Shown in pieces: positions 42,213 through 51,295 of a DNA stretch of 64,000 nt; within the stretch, counting starts at the first letter, position 1, and every line of letters starts with the position of its first letter. The notes under the pieces were generated by a model. The model was not told where the DNA came from. It searched no databases and saw only the letters and a program-made list of their open reading frames with translations. The stretch lies in the NCBI GenBank assembly GCA_046330415.1, contig JAXLSW010000011.1:1-64000 (forward strand). The letters are read 5' to 3'. This DNA is from RHKX01 sp046330415 (GTDB lineage Bacteria > Actinomycetota > Thermoleophilia > Solirubrobacterales > 70-9). A program made the position numbers and the translations under genes.

Positions 42213-43808
42213 TTGGCCGTACTGGGAACCCGCATAGACAAGGCGTCCGACGCCTACCGGATCAACCGCGAGAAGATGCTCGAGCGCCTCGAGAAGCTCG
42301 AGGAGGAGCAGGCCAAGGCGCGCCTCGGCGGCGGCGAGAAGCGGATCGAGCGCCATCACTCGCGCGGCCGGCTGCTCCCTCGCGAGCGAATCGAGCTACT
42401 GCTCGACCGCGATTCGCCCTTCCTCGAGATCGGCGCGCTCGCCGCCTATGGCTCCGAGTACGAGGTCGGCGCCTCCCAGGTCTGCGGGATCGGCGTGGTG
42501 CATGGAGTCGAGTGCCTGGTCGGCGGCTCCGACCCGACCGTCCGCGGCGGCACCTCCAACCCCTACACCCTCCGCAAGAACCTGCGCGCGCAGGAGATCG
42601 CGATGGTCAACCGCCTGCCGGCGATCGGCTTCGTCGAGTCAGGCGGAGCCGACCTGCCGCGCCAGAAGGAGATCTTCGTTCCCGGCGGCGCCAACTTCCG
42701 CAACCTCACGCGCAAGTCCGCGGCGGGGATCCCGACCGTCGCCATCGTCACCGGCAACGCGACCGCCGGCGGCGCCTACCAGCCGGGGATGAGCGACTAC
42801 ACGGTGATGATCAAGGAGCAGGGGCTCGTCTTCCTCGGCGGTCCGCCGCTCGTGAAGATGGCCACCGGCGAGGACGCCGAGGAGGAGGCGCTCGGCGGCG
42901 CCGAGATGCACGCGCGCGTCTCCGGGGTCAACGAATTTCTAGCCGCCGACGAGCACGACGCCGCCCGAATCGGCCGCGAGATCGTCCGCAACCTGAACTG
43001 GCGCAAGCTCGGGCCGGAGCCGCGCGGGGAGGGACTGCCGCCGGTCCACGGTCCCGAGGAGCTCCTCGGGATCGCCTCCCACGACCTCAAGATCCCGTTC
43101 GAGGCCCGCGAGGTGATCGCCCGGATCGTCGACGAGTCCCGCTTCGACGAGTTCAAGCCCGCCTACGGCAATCAGCTCGTCACCGGTTGGGCCGAGCTCC
43201 ACGGCTGGCCCGTCGCGATCCTCGCCAACAACGGCGTCATCTTCAACGAGGACGCCGAGAAGGCCGCGCACTTCATCCAGCTCGCCGACCGCGTCGACAC
43301 ACCGCTGCTGTTCCTGCAGAACACGATGGGCTACATCGTCGGCGAGGAGTACGAGCAGCGGGGGATCGTCAAGGCCGGGGCGAAGATGATCAACGCGGTC
43401 GCCAACGCCGGCGTCCCGAAGCTGACGCTGATGATGGGCGGCTCCTACGGCGCCGGCAACTACGGCATGTGCGGGCGCAGCTTCGAGCCGCGGTTCATCT
43501 TCAGCTGGCCCAACCACAAGAGCGCGGTCATGGGTCCCAAGCAGCTCGCCGGCGTGATGGAGATCGTCATGCGCGCCGGGGCCAAGCGACGCGGGATCGA
43601 GGTCGACGAGGAGGCGCTCGCCGCCGGGACCAAGGCGGTCGAGGATCAGATCGAGAACGAGTCCGACGCGTTCGTCGCGAGCGGCGAGATGTGGGACGAC
43701 GGGATGATCGATCCGCGAGACACCCGCACCGTGCTCGGCATGGCGCTCTCGGCAGCGTGCTCGAACGTCGTCGAGGGCTCGGGGCGCTTCGGCGTCTTCC
43801 GGATGTAG
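42213..43808 (+). CDS. acyl-CoA carboxylase beta subunit (carboxyltransferase)
   Basis: 531 residues. Carboxyltransferase that moves CO2 from biotin to an acyl-CoA (methylcrotonyl-, propionyl- or acetyl-CoA type). It has GxGGAYQPGMSDY-type and GGSYGAGNYGMCGRSFEPRFIFSWP motifs, closest in feel to methylcrotonyl-CoA carboxylase beta. TTG start is supported by the family-typical LGTRIDKASDAYRINRE that follows at once; no SD is possible because the palindrome occupies that place. 10 nt before the alpha-subunit gene. Confidence 0.92.
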   Translation: MAVLGTRIDKASDAYRINREKMLERLEKLEEEQAKARLGGGEKRIERHHSRGRLLPRERIELLLDRDSPFLEIGALAAYGSEYEVGASQVCGIGVVHGVECLVGGSDPTVRGGTSNPYTLRKNLRAQEIAMVNRLPAIGFVESGGADLPRQKEIFVPGGANFRNLTRKSAAGIPTVAIVTGNATAGGAYQPGMSDYTVMIKEQGLVFLGGPPLVKMATGEDAEEEALGGAEMHARVSGVNEFLAADEHDAARIGREIVRNLNWRKLGPEPRGEGLPPVHGPEELLGIASHDLKIPFEAREVIARIVDESRFDEFKPAYGNQLVTGWAELHGWPVAILANNGVIFNEDAEKAAHFIQLADRVDTPLLFLQNTMGYIVGEEYEQRGIVKAGAKMINAVANAGVPKLTLMMGGSYGAGNYGMCGRSFEPRFIFSWPNHKSAVMGPKQLAGVMEIVMRAGAKRRGIEVDEEALAAGTKAVEDQIENESDAFVASGEMWDDGMIDPRDTRTVLGMALSAACSNVVEGSGRFGVFRM

Positions 43809-43818
43809 GTGGGTGGTG

Positions 43819-45838
43819 ATGGCGGAGCTCGAGACACGTCCCTTCACGAAGGTCCTGGTCGCCAACCGGGGTGAGATCGCGCGCCGCGTCTTCGCGGGCT
43901 GCCGCCGCCTCGGGATCGCGACGGTCGCGGTTCACTCCGAGCCCGACGCCGACGCGCCGTTCGTCGCCGAGGCCGACGAGGCCGTGGCGCTCGGCGGCAC
44001 CACGGCGGCAGAGTCCTACCTCGACGTCGCCAAGGTGCTCGTCGCCGCCGCCCGCACCGGCGCCGACGCCGTCCATCCCGGCTACGGCTTCCTCGCCGAG
44101 AACGCCGCCTTCGCGAGCGCCGTCATCGACGCCGGCCTCGTCTGGATCGGGCCGCCTCCCGCCGCGATCGAGGCGATGGGCTCGAAGGTCGGAGCGCGGG
44201 CGCTGATGGGGGAGGCTGGGGTTCCGGTCGTCCCCGGCGCGGAGCTCCCGGACGGCGCCGACCTCGCCGCCGAGGCCGAGTGCGTCGGCTTCCCGCTGCT
44301 GGTCAAGGCCTCCGCGGGCGGCGGCGGCAAGGGGATGCGCCCGGTCGAGAGCGCCGCGGATCTCGAGGGCGCGGTTGAGGGCGCCCGCCGCGAGGCGGAG
44401 TCCGCCTTCGGCGACGCCACCGTCTTCATCGAGCGGCTGCTGCAGCGCCCGCGTCACATCGAGATCCAGCTCCTCACAGACACACACGGCTCCACGGTCA
44501 GCCTCGGCGAGCGCGAGTGCTCCATCCAGCGGCGCCACCAGAAGGTCGTCGAGGAGGCGCCCTCTCCGCGGGTCGACGAGGAGCTGCGCGAGCGCCTCGG
44601 CGCCGCCGCGGTCGCCGCCGCGGAGGCGGTCGGCTACGTCGGCGCCGGCACCGTCGAGTTCATGCTGGACGAGAGCGGGGAGTTCTTCTTCCTGGAGATG
44701 AACACGCGGCTGCAGGTCGAGCATCCGGTCACCGAGATGGTCCTCGGCCTCGACCTCGTCGCCGAGCAGCTGCGGATCGCCGCGGGGGAGCCGATGAGCG
44801 CGCGGGCGCGGGAGCCGCGCATCGAGGGCCACGCGATCGAGGTCCGCCTCTACGCGGAGGACCCGGCCGCCGGCTACCTGCCGCAGACGGGAACGCTCGC
44901 CGACTTCGAGGTCCCCTCCTCCGAAGCCTTCGCGGTTCCGCGCGGGGAGGGGGAGCCCGCAGACCTGAGGCTCGACTCCGGCTTCGAGCCGGGCTCGGAG
45001 GTGAGCCCTCACTACGACCCGATGCTGGCCAAGGTGATCGCGTGGGCGCCGTCGCGCACCGGGGCCGCCTCCAGGCTCGCCGCCGCGCTCACCCGCTCGC
45101 GTGTCCACGGCACGGTCACCAACCGCGACCTGCTCGTCCGCATCCTGCGCTCGCCGGAGTTCCTCGCCGGGGACACCGACACCGGCTTCCTCGACCGCGA
45201 CGACGGGCTGCTCGCGCCGCTCGTCGACGCCGAGGAGAGCGCCTGCACGCCCTCGCCGCCGCCCTCACCGCGAGCGCCGAGCGGCGCGAAGCGGCCGAGG
45301 TCCTGCGCTTCGTCCCCTCAGGGTTCCGCAACAACTTCTCCGAGCCGCAGCGGATCGCGTTCGCCGGGCAGGGCCCAGGCGACGGCGACGAGCTCGAGGT
45401 GCTCTACGCCTTCCGCCGCGACGGCCTCGAGGCCGCTGTGGGCGGCGAGGAGCTCGACGTCGTCGTCGGGGCCCTCGCGCCCGAGGGCGTGGACCTCGAG
45501 GTCGGCGGGATCAGCCGCCGCTACGAGGTCTCGCGCGACGGCGAGATGCACTTCGTCAACAGCCCACTCGGCCAGTCGGCCCTGCGCGAGCTGCCCCGCT
45601 TCCCCACCGGCGAGGAGTCGCTCGGTGAGGGGCGCTCGTGGCGCCGATGCCCGGCAAGGTGATCAAGCTCGCCGTCGCCGAGGGAGACGCGGTCGAGGTC
45701 GGCGACGTCCTCGTCGTCCTCGAGGCGATGAAGATGGAGCACGAGCTGACCGCGCCCAGCGCCGGCACCGTCGCCGAGCTGCGCGTCGCCGAGGGCGATC
45801 AGGTCGAGTCGGGCGCCCCACTCGCCGTCGTCGAGTAG
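43819..45838 (+). CDS. acyl-CoA carboxylase alpha subunit (biotin carboxylase + BCCP), two frameshifts
   Basis: About 674 residues when repaired. Biotin carboxylase domain: VLVANRGEIARRVF at the start, HPGYGFLAENA, GGGGKGM ATP-grasp, MNTRLQVEHPVTE and EVRLYAEDP. A middle domain follows and the biotinyl domain ends the protein with the lysine in EAMKMEHEL. The frame breaks at about 45233-45238 (GAGGAGAGC; one more G gives EEERLHALAAAL) and again in the GGGG at about 45627-45630 (one more G gives EGALVAPMPGKV). Both are losses of a G in a run, so the gene is probably intact in the cell. Confidence 0.85.
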
Positions 45839-45926
45839 GACCAAGCGCCTCGAGCCGCTTGCGCCTTGACCGCCGGTCGGGCGCGGGCTACGTTCTGCTC
45901 GCAAGCAGCGACGAGACGGAGGAGCG

Positions 45927-46607
45927 ATGCGAATGACGGCGATCCGACGGCACCTCACCTTCGCCAACGTGATCGCGCTGATCGCTCTCTTCGTCGCCCT
46001 CGGGGGCAGCGTCTACGCCGCCTCCAAGATCAACGGCAAGCAGATCAAGAGGGGCTCGGTCCCCGGCAACCGTCTGAAGCCCGACAGCGTCGGCGGCAAG
46101 CAGGTGAAGGAGTCGAAGCTGGGAACGGTGCCGAGCGCCGCCTTCGCGGCGAGCGCCGGGGACGCGGCGACGCTCGGCGGCAACGGTCCTGGGTCCTTCG
46201 TGTCCTCCGCCGACGTGCGCCGTGTCCACTGGGACGTCACCGCGGGCTCCTCCTCCATATCCGCGACCGTTCTCGATCTCGCGCCCCTGCGTTTGACCGC
46301 GGGTTGCAGCCAGTCCCACTTCGACCTGCAGGTCTCCTCGACGGCCACGTCCGGCACCTTCAGCGTCGGTGTGACGAAGGGCGCCACGCCGCAGACGTTC
46401 GGCGGGGCGGTTGGCTCCTCGCCGGTGATCGTCTTCAGCGACAACTTCAGCACGCCGTCGACCAACCGCTTCGTGGGCACCTTGGTCTACGACGACGCGG
46501 ACACGACGATCTCGGTGCCGTTCGCGCTCTTCAACAACTCGAACGGGGTTCCCCAGGGTGGCACCCGCTGTGCCTTCACGGGCACGGCGATGAGGACAAC
46601 CGGCTAG
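45927..46607 (+). CDS. exported Thermoleophilia-type protein
   Basis: 226 residues. An N-terminal signal segment (TFANVIALIALFVALGGSVYA) is followed by ASKINGKQIKRGSVPGNRLKPDSV and GGKQVKESKLGTVPSAAFA, repeat-like segments that I associate with surface proteins of this class, and a beta-rich C-terminal domain with two cysteines. Function unknown; probably exposed at the surface. ATG start with GGAGG about 5 nt upstream. It is followed by a hairpin terminator. Confidence 0.75.
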   Translation: MRMTAIRRHLTFANVIALIALFVALGGSVYAASKINGKQIKRGSVPGNRLKPDSVGGKQVKESKLGTVPSAAFAASAGDAATLGGNGPGSFVSSADVRRVHWDVTAGSSSISATVLDLAPLRLTAGCSQSHFDLQVSSTATSGTFSVGVTKGATPQTFGGAVGSSPVIVFSDNFSTPSTNRFVGTLVYDDADTTISVPFALFNNSNGVPQGGTRCAFTGTAMRTTG

Positions 46608-46609
46608 CT

Positions 46610-46635
46610 CAGCTCCGCCTCGAGCCGCGGAGCTG
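46610..46635. terminator. bidirectional terminator hairpin
   Basis: CAGCTCCGC (46610-46618) and GCGGAGCTG (46627-46635) pair exactly around CTCGAGCC. It lies 3 nt after one stop codon and 18 nt before the convergent stop. Confidence 0.65.
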
Positions 46636-46652
46636 CCTCAAGCGCTCGCGCC

Positions 46653-47303
46653 TTACCCGTCGGCGGGCTCGCCCACCGGCAGCGCTCCGCCCGCCGCCGC
46701 CCACAGGTAGAACGAGGCGAGGGTGCGGTTCGGGCTCCAAAGTTCGGCGATCTCCTCGGCCTCCTGCGGCGTCGGCGGCTCCTCCATCTCGTAAGCGATC
46801 TGGATCCCCCGGCGCAGGCCGAGGTCGCCGCCGCTGAAGACGTCGGGGCGGCCGAGGTCGAACATCAGGAACATCTCCGCGCTCCAGCGCCCGAGCCCCC
46901 GCAGGGCCACGAGCGTCTCGATCACCTCCGCGTCGGAGGCCTCGTCGAGCCCGTCGGGGTCGAGCTCGCCGGAGAGGACGGCTTCGCCGATCCCGATCAT
47001 GTAGCTGGCCTTGCGGCCGCTCAGCCCGGCGGCCCGGAGCGTCTCGGTGGCATCGGCTGCGGTCAGCTGCTCCGGCGTCGGCACCCCGTCGTGGGCCTCG
47101 ACTACCCGCCCCCAGATCGTCCGCGCTGCCGCGGTCGAGACCTGCTGACCGGCGATGATCCGGCACAGCGCCTCGAACCGGTCGTCGGTGCGGGAGTCGA
47201 CCCGGTCGGTGATGACCGCGTAGTCGATGCGCTCGATCAGCAGCGCGATCGCGGGGTCGGAGGCAGCGAGCTCGGCGTGGGCTGGGGAGTGGTGGCCTGC
47301 CAC
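46653..47303 (-). CDS. DNA-3-methyladenine glycosylase (AlkA-type HhH-GPD)
   Basis: 216 residues. Base-excision repair enzyme removing alkylated purines. The helix-hairpin-helix and GPD loop are VALRGLGRWSAEMFLMFDLGR...FSGGDLGLRRG; the last Asp in the latter loop is the catalytic residue. IIAGQQVSTAAARTI is the usual first helix. GTG start, 9 nt after the enoyl-CoA hydratase stop, so both share a transcript. Confidence 0.88.
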   Translation of the reverse strand: MAGHHSPAHAELAASDPAIALLIERIDYAVITDRVDSRTDDRFEALCRIIAGQQVSTAAARTIWGRVVEAHDGVPTPEQLTAADATETLRAAGLSGRKASYMIGIGEAVLSGELDPDGLDEASDAEVIETLVALRGLGRWSAEMFLMFDLGRPDVFSGGDLGLRRGIQIAYEMEEPPTPQEAEEIAELWSPNRTLASFYLWAAAGGALPVGEPADG

Positions 47304-47312
47304 GGCCCGCGC

Positions 47313-48122
47313 CTACCGGCCCTTCCAGACCGGCTTGCGCTTCTCGCCGAAGGCCCGGATGCCCTCGCGGAAGTCCTCGGAGGCGAAGCAGGACTCGCGC
47401 AGGGCCACCAGCTCCTCGACCTGCTTGGGGCTGAGCCGGGGGAACTGGGTCAGCGTCTCGATCGCGTGCTTGTTGCCGGTGAGCGACAGCGGAGCGTTGC
47501 CGGCGATCTCACCGGCCAGCTCGAGCGCCCGCTCCTCGACCTCGGCGGCGGGGTGGACCTCGTGGACGAGGCCGATCGACTCGGCGCGGGTCCCGTCGAA
47601 GATGCGCCCGGTGAGGAAGAGCTCCTTCGTCCGCGGGACCCCGACGCAGTCGATGAAGCGCTCGAGCCCGGTGTGGCCGTAGATCAGGCCGAGCTTCGCG
47701 GGCGGCATGCCGAGCTTCGCCTCGGCGGCGCAGACGCGCAGGTCGCAGCGCACCGCGAGCTCGAGGCCGCCTCCCAGGCAGTGGCCGTTGATCGCCGCGA
47801 TCACGGGGTACGGATGGGCGCTGATCGCCTCCATGGCCGCCGTGAACGGGTGCGCGACCAGGGCCTCCGCATCGCGCTCGAAGCTCTCGTCGGGGATGCC
47901 GCCGATGTCGTATCCGGCCGAGAACGCCTTGCCCTCGCCGGTGATGACGACGCAGCGCACGTCGATGCCGTGGTCGAGCTTGGGCAACGTCGCCGCGATC
48001 GCGTCCAGCACCGGATGGGTGAGCGGATTGCGGCGGTCAGGGTTCGTCAGCGTCAGCCGCGCGACCGCATCGGCGGGGAAGTCGAGGCGCAGCTCGCCGC
48101 CGGCCATCGTCTGGGGCTTCAT
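47313..48122 (-). CDS. enoyl-CoA hydratase/isomerase family protein
   Basis: 269 residues from ATG 48122. Crotonase fold: the oxyanion-hole segments AFSAGYDIGG and INGHCLGGGLELAVRCDLRV are clear, and the LGMPPAKLGLIYGHTGLERFI region follows. The usual hydratase glutamates are not obvious, so it may be another crotonase-family reaction. A longer open frame to 48263 only reads into the promoter of the divergent aldehyde dehydrogenase. A TACGCT -10-like box lies about 15 nt upstream. Confidence 0.85.
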   Translation of the reverse strand: MKPQTMAGGELRLDFPADAVARLTLTNPDRRNPLTHPVLDAIAATLPKLDHGIDVRCVVITGEGKAFSAGYDIGGIPDESFERDAEALVAHPFTAAMEAISAHPYPVIAAINGHCLGGGLELAVRCDLRVCAAEAKLGMPPAKLGLIYGHTGLERFIDCVGVPRTKELFLTGRIFDGTRAESIGLVHEVHPAAEVEERALELAGEIAGNAPLSLTGNKHAIETLTQFPRLSPKQVEELVALRESCFASEDFREGIRAFGEKRKPVWKGR

Positions 48123-48247
48123 CTCGGCCACCGCGGCAGCGTATGGGAGCGGGACTGGCCGAGTGGCCAGGGATCCACCGGCGGGGAGGCCAGGGCGGTA
48201 ACGTCCCCTGAGGAAACCGCATCCCTGAGCCGACGAGGAGAACTTAA

Positions 48248-49804
48248 GTGGAGCCCACCGCAACGCCCGAGGCAGCCGTCACGACCAACGGCAAGCCGGA
48301 GGGGAACACCGTCGAGGTCCACAACCCGGCCACGGGCGCGCTGATCGGCAGCGTCCCCGCCATGACTCCCGACGAGGTGACCGAGGCGGTCGCCCGCGCC
48401 CGCGCCGCGCAGCCCGCCTGGGAGGCTCTCGGCTTCGCCGAGCGCGGCCGGATCCTCCGCCGGATGCAGAAGTGGACGCTCGACAACTCCGAGCGGATCA
48501 TCTCCACGATCGTCGCCGAGAACGGCAAGACCTACGAGGACGCTCAGCTCGCCGAGGTCTCCTACGCCGCCTCCGCCTTCGGTTTCTGGGCGAAGAACGC
48601 CCCCGACTTCCTCGCCGACGAGAAGGTCAAGTCGGCCTCGCCGTTCGTGATCGGCCGCAAGCTGGTCGTCCGCTACGCGCCGGTCGGCGTCGTCGGCGTG
48701 ATCGGCCCCTGGAACTATCCGCTGACCAACTCCTTCGGCGACTGCATCCCGGCGCTCGCCGCCGGCAACTCGGTCGTGCTGAAGCCCGCGACGCTGACCC
48801 CGATGACCTCGATGGTCATGGCCGAGGGCCTGCGTGAGTGCGGCGTTCCCGAGGACGTCTTCCAGGTGACCGTCGGCGAGGGCTCCAAGATCGGCAACGC
48901 GCTGATCGACGCGGTCGACTTCGTCATGTTCACCGGCTCCACCGAGGTCGGCAAGAAGGTCATGGAGCGCGCCGCGCAGACCCTGACCGGCACCGCGATG
49001 GAGCTCGGCGGCAAGGACCCGATGATCGTCCTCGAGGACGCCAACCTCGAGCGCGCCGCCAACGCCGCCGTCCACTACTCGATGCAGAACGGCGGGCAGA
49101 CCTGCATCTCGGTCGAGCGCGTCTACGTCGAGGCGCCGGTCTACGACGACTTCGTCGCCCGCGTCACCGACAAGATGCGCGCGCTGCGCCAGGGCGTCCC
49201 CGGCGCTCCCGCGCAGACCGACGTCGGCGCGATGACGTCGCCCGACCAGCTCGACCTCGTCGAGGAGCAGGTCAACGACGCGGTCGCCGCCGGCGCGCGC
49301 GCCGTGGTCGGAGGCCATCGTGTCGACGGCCCCGGTGACTTCTTCGAGCCGACGCTCTTGCTCGACGTCGACCACACGATGGAGTGCATGACCGAGGAGA
49401 CGTTCGGCCCGACGCTCCCGGTGATGAAGGTCGCCGACGTCGAGGAGGCGATCCGCCTCTCCAACGACTCGCCCTACGGCCTACAGGCCTCGGTCTGGAC
49501 CAAGGACACCGAGCGCGGCGAGCAGATCGCCCGCCGCCTCGAGTCCGGCGTCGTCTGCATCAACGACGCGCAGCTCAACTACGTCGCGCTCGAGCTGCCG
49601 ATGGGCGGCTGGAAGGAGTCCGGCGTCGGCTCCCGCCACGGTGCGGGCGGCATCCGCAAGTACACGAAGCAGCAGACCCTGCTGGTGACCAAGTTCGCGC
49701 CGACGAACAAGGACGTGCACATGCTCCCCTACACGTCCGCCCGCAAGACCCGGATGCTCGGCAAGTCGTTCCGCCTCCTCTGGGGCCGCGGCAAGCGCGA
49801 CTAG
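48248..49804 (+). CDS. aldehyde dehydrogenase
   Basis: 518 residues of the NAD(P)-dependent aldehyde dehydrogenase family. Catalytic C286 in GGQTCISVERV and E252 in AMELGGKD; VIGPWNYPLTNSFGDCIPALAAGNSVVLKPA and FTGSTEVGKKVM bind the cofactor. GTG start with GAGGAG 7 nt upstream. The C-terminal tail KFAPTNKDVHMLPYTSARKTR is an extension usual for this actinobacterial subgroup. Substrate unknown. Confidence 0.93.
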   Translation: MEPTATPEAAVTTNGKPEGNTVEVHNPATGALIGSVPAMTPDEVTEAVARARAAQPAWEALGFAERGRILRRMQKWTLDNSERIISTIVAENGKTYEDAQLAEVSYAASAFGFWAKNAPDFLADEKVKSASPFVIGRKLVVRYAPVGVVGVIGPWNYPLTNSFGDCIPALAAGNSVVLKPATLTPMTSMVMAEGLRECGVPEDVFQVTVGEGSKIGNALIDAVDFVMFTGSTEVGKKVMERAAQTLTGTAMELGGKDPMIVLEDANLERAANAAVHYSMQNGGQTCISVERVYVEAPVYDDFVARVTDKMRALRQGVPGAPAQTDVGAMTSPDQLDLVEEQVNDAVAAGARAVVGGHRVDGPGDFFEPTLLLDVDHTMECMTEETFGPTLPVMKVADVEEAIRLSNDSPYGLQASVWTKDTERGEQIARRLESGVVCINDAQLNYVALELPMGGWKESGVGSRHGAGGIRKYTKQQTLLVTKFAPTNKDVHMLPYTSARKTRMLGKSFRLLWGRGKRD

Positions 49805-49865
49805 CGCGCGGGCGCTGCGGGCTGGCCGCGGCGCGCGCTGGGCTGAATGGGTGGGTCGGAGCGCC

Positions 49866-49906
49866 GAGAGGTGAGAACGCCGCGATATCCGCGGTCAAGT
49901 CTCCTC
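49866..49906. repeat. R6 nested palindrome, copy 1
   Basis: GAGAGGTGAGAAC and GTCTCCTC flank an inner CCGCG/CGCGG pair. The copy at 63691 matches at about 36 of 41 positions, including the unpaired bases. Confidence 0.55.
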
Positions 49907-49934
49907 GACCGTCGCGCTGGCGCTGCTGGCCCTG

Positions 49935-50444
49935 GTGCTCGGCGGCTGCGGCGGCGCCGAGCCGCAGCGCGCGGCGAACCCGCTCGTAGGTCCCCTGGCG
50001 ACGCCCGTCGCCACCGACGCCGACCGGGCCGAGATCGCGGCGCTGATCAACGAGGTGCGCGTCGCTTTCGCCGCTGGCGAGGGTGCCGACGTCTGCGATC
50101 GGTTGACCGCGCGGGGTGCCGCTGAGATGACGAGCCAGGACGTCGTGCCGTTCATCGAGGACGAGGTGGAGGCCCGCATCGAGGGCGAGCCGCTCGAGCC
50201 GACGTGCGAGGCCGCCGTCTCCTCCTTCACCGAGGGTCTCACGGATTCGCAGCGGCGCCAGCTCGCCGGTGTTCTCACCTACCGCGTCGCCGACGTCGAC
50301 CCCGCCGCGACGGCCGAGGGCTACCCCGGGGCGGTGCGGGTCACCTGCCTGGAGAGCCCGGGCAAGGCCTGGTTCGCGACGCAGGAGGACGGCACCTGGA
50401 AACTGGAGCTCCCGTTCTGCTCGACGCCTCCGCCCGGCGCGTAA
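49935..50444 (+). CDS. putative lipoprotein, 5' end unresolved
   Basis: The frame open from 49875 reads STVALALLALVLGGCGG, a signal peptide with lipobox LGGC, then about 150 residues with the segments DICDRLTARGAAEM-like (VCDRLTARGAAEM), CEAAVSSF and a C-terminal Cys, probably a conserved exported protein with a snoaL/NTF2-like size. No ATG, GTG or TTG lies in frame between the upstream TGA at 49872 and the GTG at 49935, so the true start is lost, perhaps through a missing base like those elsewhere here. GTG 49935 is the only start in frame. Confidence 0.55.
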   Translation: MLGGCGGAEPQRAANPLVGPLATPVATDADRAEIAALINEVRVAFAAGEGADVCDRLTARGAAEMTSQDVVPFIEDEVEARIEGEPLEPTCEAAVSSFTEGLTDSQRRQLAGVLTYRVADVDPAATAEGYPGAVRVTCLESPGKAWFATQEDGTWKLELPFCSTPPPGA

Positions 50445-50482
50445 GGCGACGGCGCCGACCCCGGCCGAAGTCCGAGACCCAC

Positions 50483-50527
50483 CGAGATGCAATCTCCGGG
50501 AGAGATCCTCCCGTTTCTTGCATCTCG
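50483..50527. repeat. R3 nested palindrome, copy 3
   Basis: CGAGATGCAA (50483-50492) and TTGCATCTCG (50518-50527) are exact complements. The inner CGGGAG/CTCCCG pair differs from the other two copies (ACGGGA/TCCCGT) on both arms. It lies 38 nt after the previous stop. Confidence 0.7.
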
Positions 50528-50546
50528 ATCGTGGTAGGACATCGGC

Positions 50547-50966
50547 ATGGAGCAGCGGCTCAGCCTCGTGACGCTCGGCGTCGCCGACCTCGAGCGCGCG
50601 GTCGCCTTCTACGCGGCGCTCGGTTGGGAGCCGGGCAACGACGTCGCCGCCCAGGACGTGGCGTTCTTCCAGGGGCCGGGGATGATCGTGGCGCTGTGGC
50701 ACCGCGACGAGCCCGCGGTCGACTCGGCCGTAGCCGACACCGGTGGCTGGGGCGGCATCACCCTCGCCCACAACGTGCGCTCGCCGGAGGAGGTGGACGC
50801 CGTCCTCGCGGAGGCCGAGCGGGCCGGCGCGACGATCGGCCGGTCCGGCGCCGCGACCGAGTGGGGCGGCTACTCGGGCATCTTCATCGACCCCGATGGC
50901 CACCCCTGGGAGGTCGCCCACAACCCCTTCTGGACCATCTCCGAGGACGGCGGCATCTCGCTCTGA
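50547..50966 (+). CDS. VOC (glyoxalase/bleomycin resistance) family protein
   Basis: 139 residues, one vicinal-oxygen-chelate domain pair: SLVTLGVADLERAVAFYAALGWE at the N-terminus and GYSGIFIDPDGHPWEVAHNP at the C-terminus, with the metal-binding His/Glu pattern (PDGHPWEV). Function ranges from dioxygenase to metal-dependent lyase; not determined. ATG start. The short spacing to the R3 hairpin suggests its own promoter. Confidence 0.88.
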   Translation: MEQRLSLVTLGVADLERAVAFYAALGWEPGNDVAAQDVAFFQGPGMIVALWHRDEPAVDSAVADTGGWGGITLAHNVRSPEEVDAVLAEAERAGATIGRSGAATEWGGYSGIFIDPDGHPWEVAHNPFWTISEDGGISL

Positions 50967-51061
50967 CCGCGGCGCCGGTCCCGGCCCGTCGCGAACCTGT
51001 CACCCGCAACCTCCGCTGCGAATCACCCTGCTTCAGCCGGGTCAATCCGTAGCGGAGCGCT

Positions 51062-51274
51062 CTACTCCAAGACGACCAGCACGTCGCCCTCGCTCACCGA
51101 CTGCCCTTCCTCGCAGCGGATCTCGGCGACGGTGCCCTCGTCCTCGGCCTCGACCGGCATCTCCATCTTCATCGACTCGAGGATGACGACCTCGTCTCCC
51201 TCGGAGACCTGGTCGCCGACCGCGACCTCGATCTTCCACACGGTTCCGGTGATGTGAGCGGGGATGTCCGGCAC
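51062..51274 (-). CDS. small biotinyl/lipoyl carrier protein
   Basis: 70 residues consisting only of a biotinyl domain: GTVWKIEVAVGDQVSEGDEVV, the biotin lysine K36 in ESMKMEMPVEAE, and GTVAEIRCEEGQSVSEGD. It acts as stand-alone BCCP for an acyl-CoA carboxylase. GTG start with TATTCT 8 nt upstream. A longer open frame on this strand upstream is the antisense of the glycosyltransferase and glycerol kinase genes. It starts only 21 nt from the divergent glycosyltransferase start. Confidence 0.88.
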   Translation of the reverse strand: MPDIPAHITGTVWKIEVAVGDQVSEGDEVVILESMKMEMPVEAEDEGTVAEIRCEEGQSVSEGDVLVVLE

Positions 51275-51282
51275 GGATCGGG

Positions 51283-51289
51283 AGAATAT
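51283..51289. promoter_or_regulatory. shared AGAATAT promoter core of two divergent genes
   Basis: On the minus strand TATTCT (51283-51288) is 8 nt before the BCCP GTG. On the plus strand GAATAT (51284-51289) is 6 nt before the glycosyltransferase GTG at 51296. One AT-rich core seems to serve both as -10 boxes for leaderless mRNAs. Confidence 0.45.
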
Positions 51290-51295
51290 GCGCCG

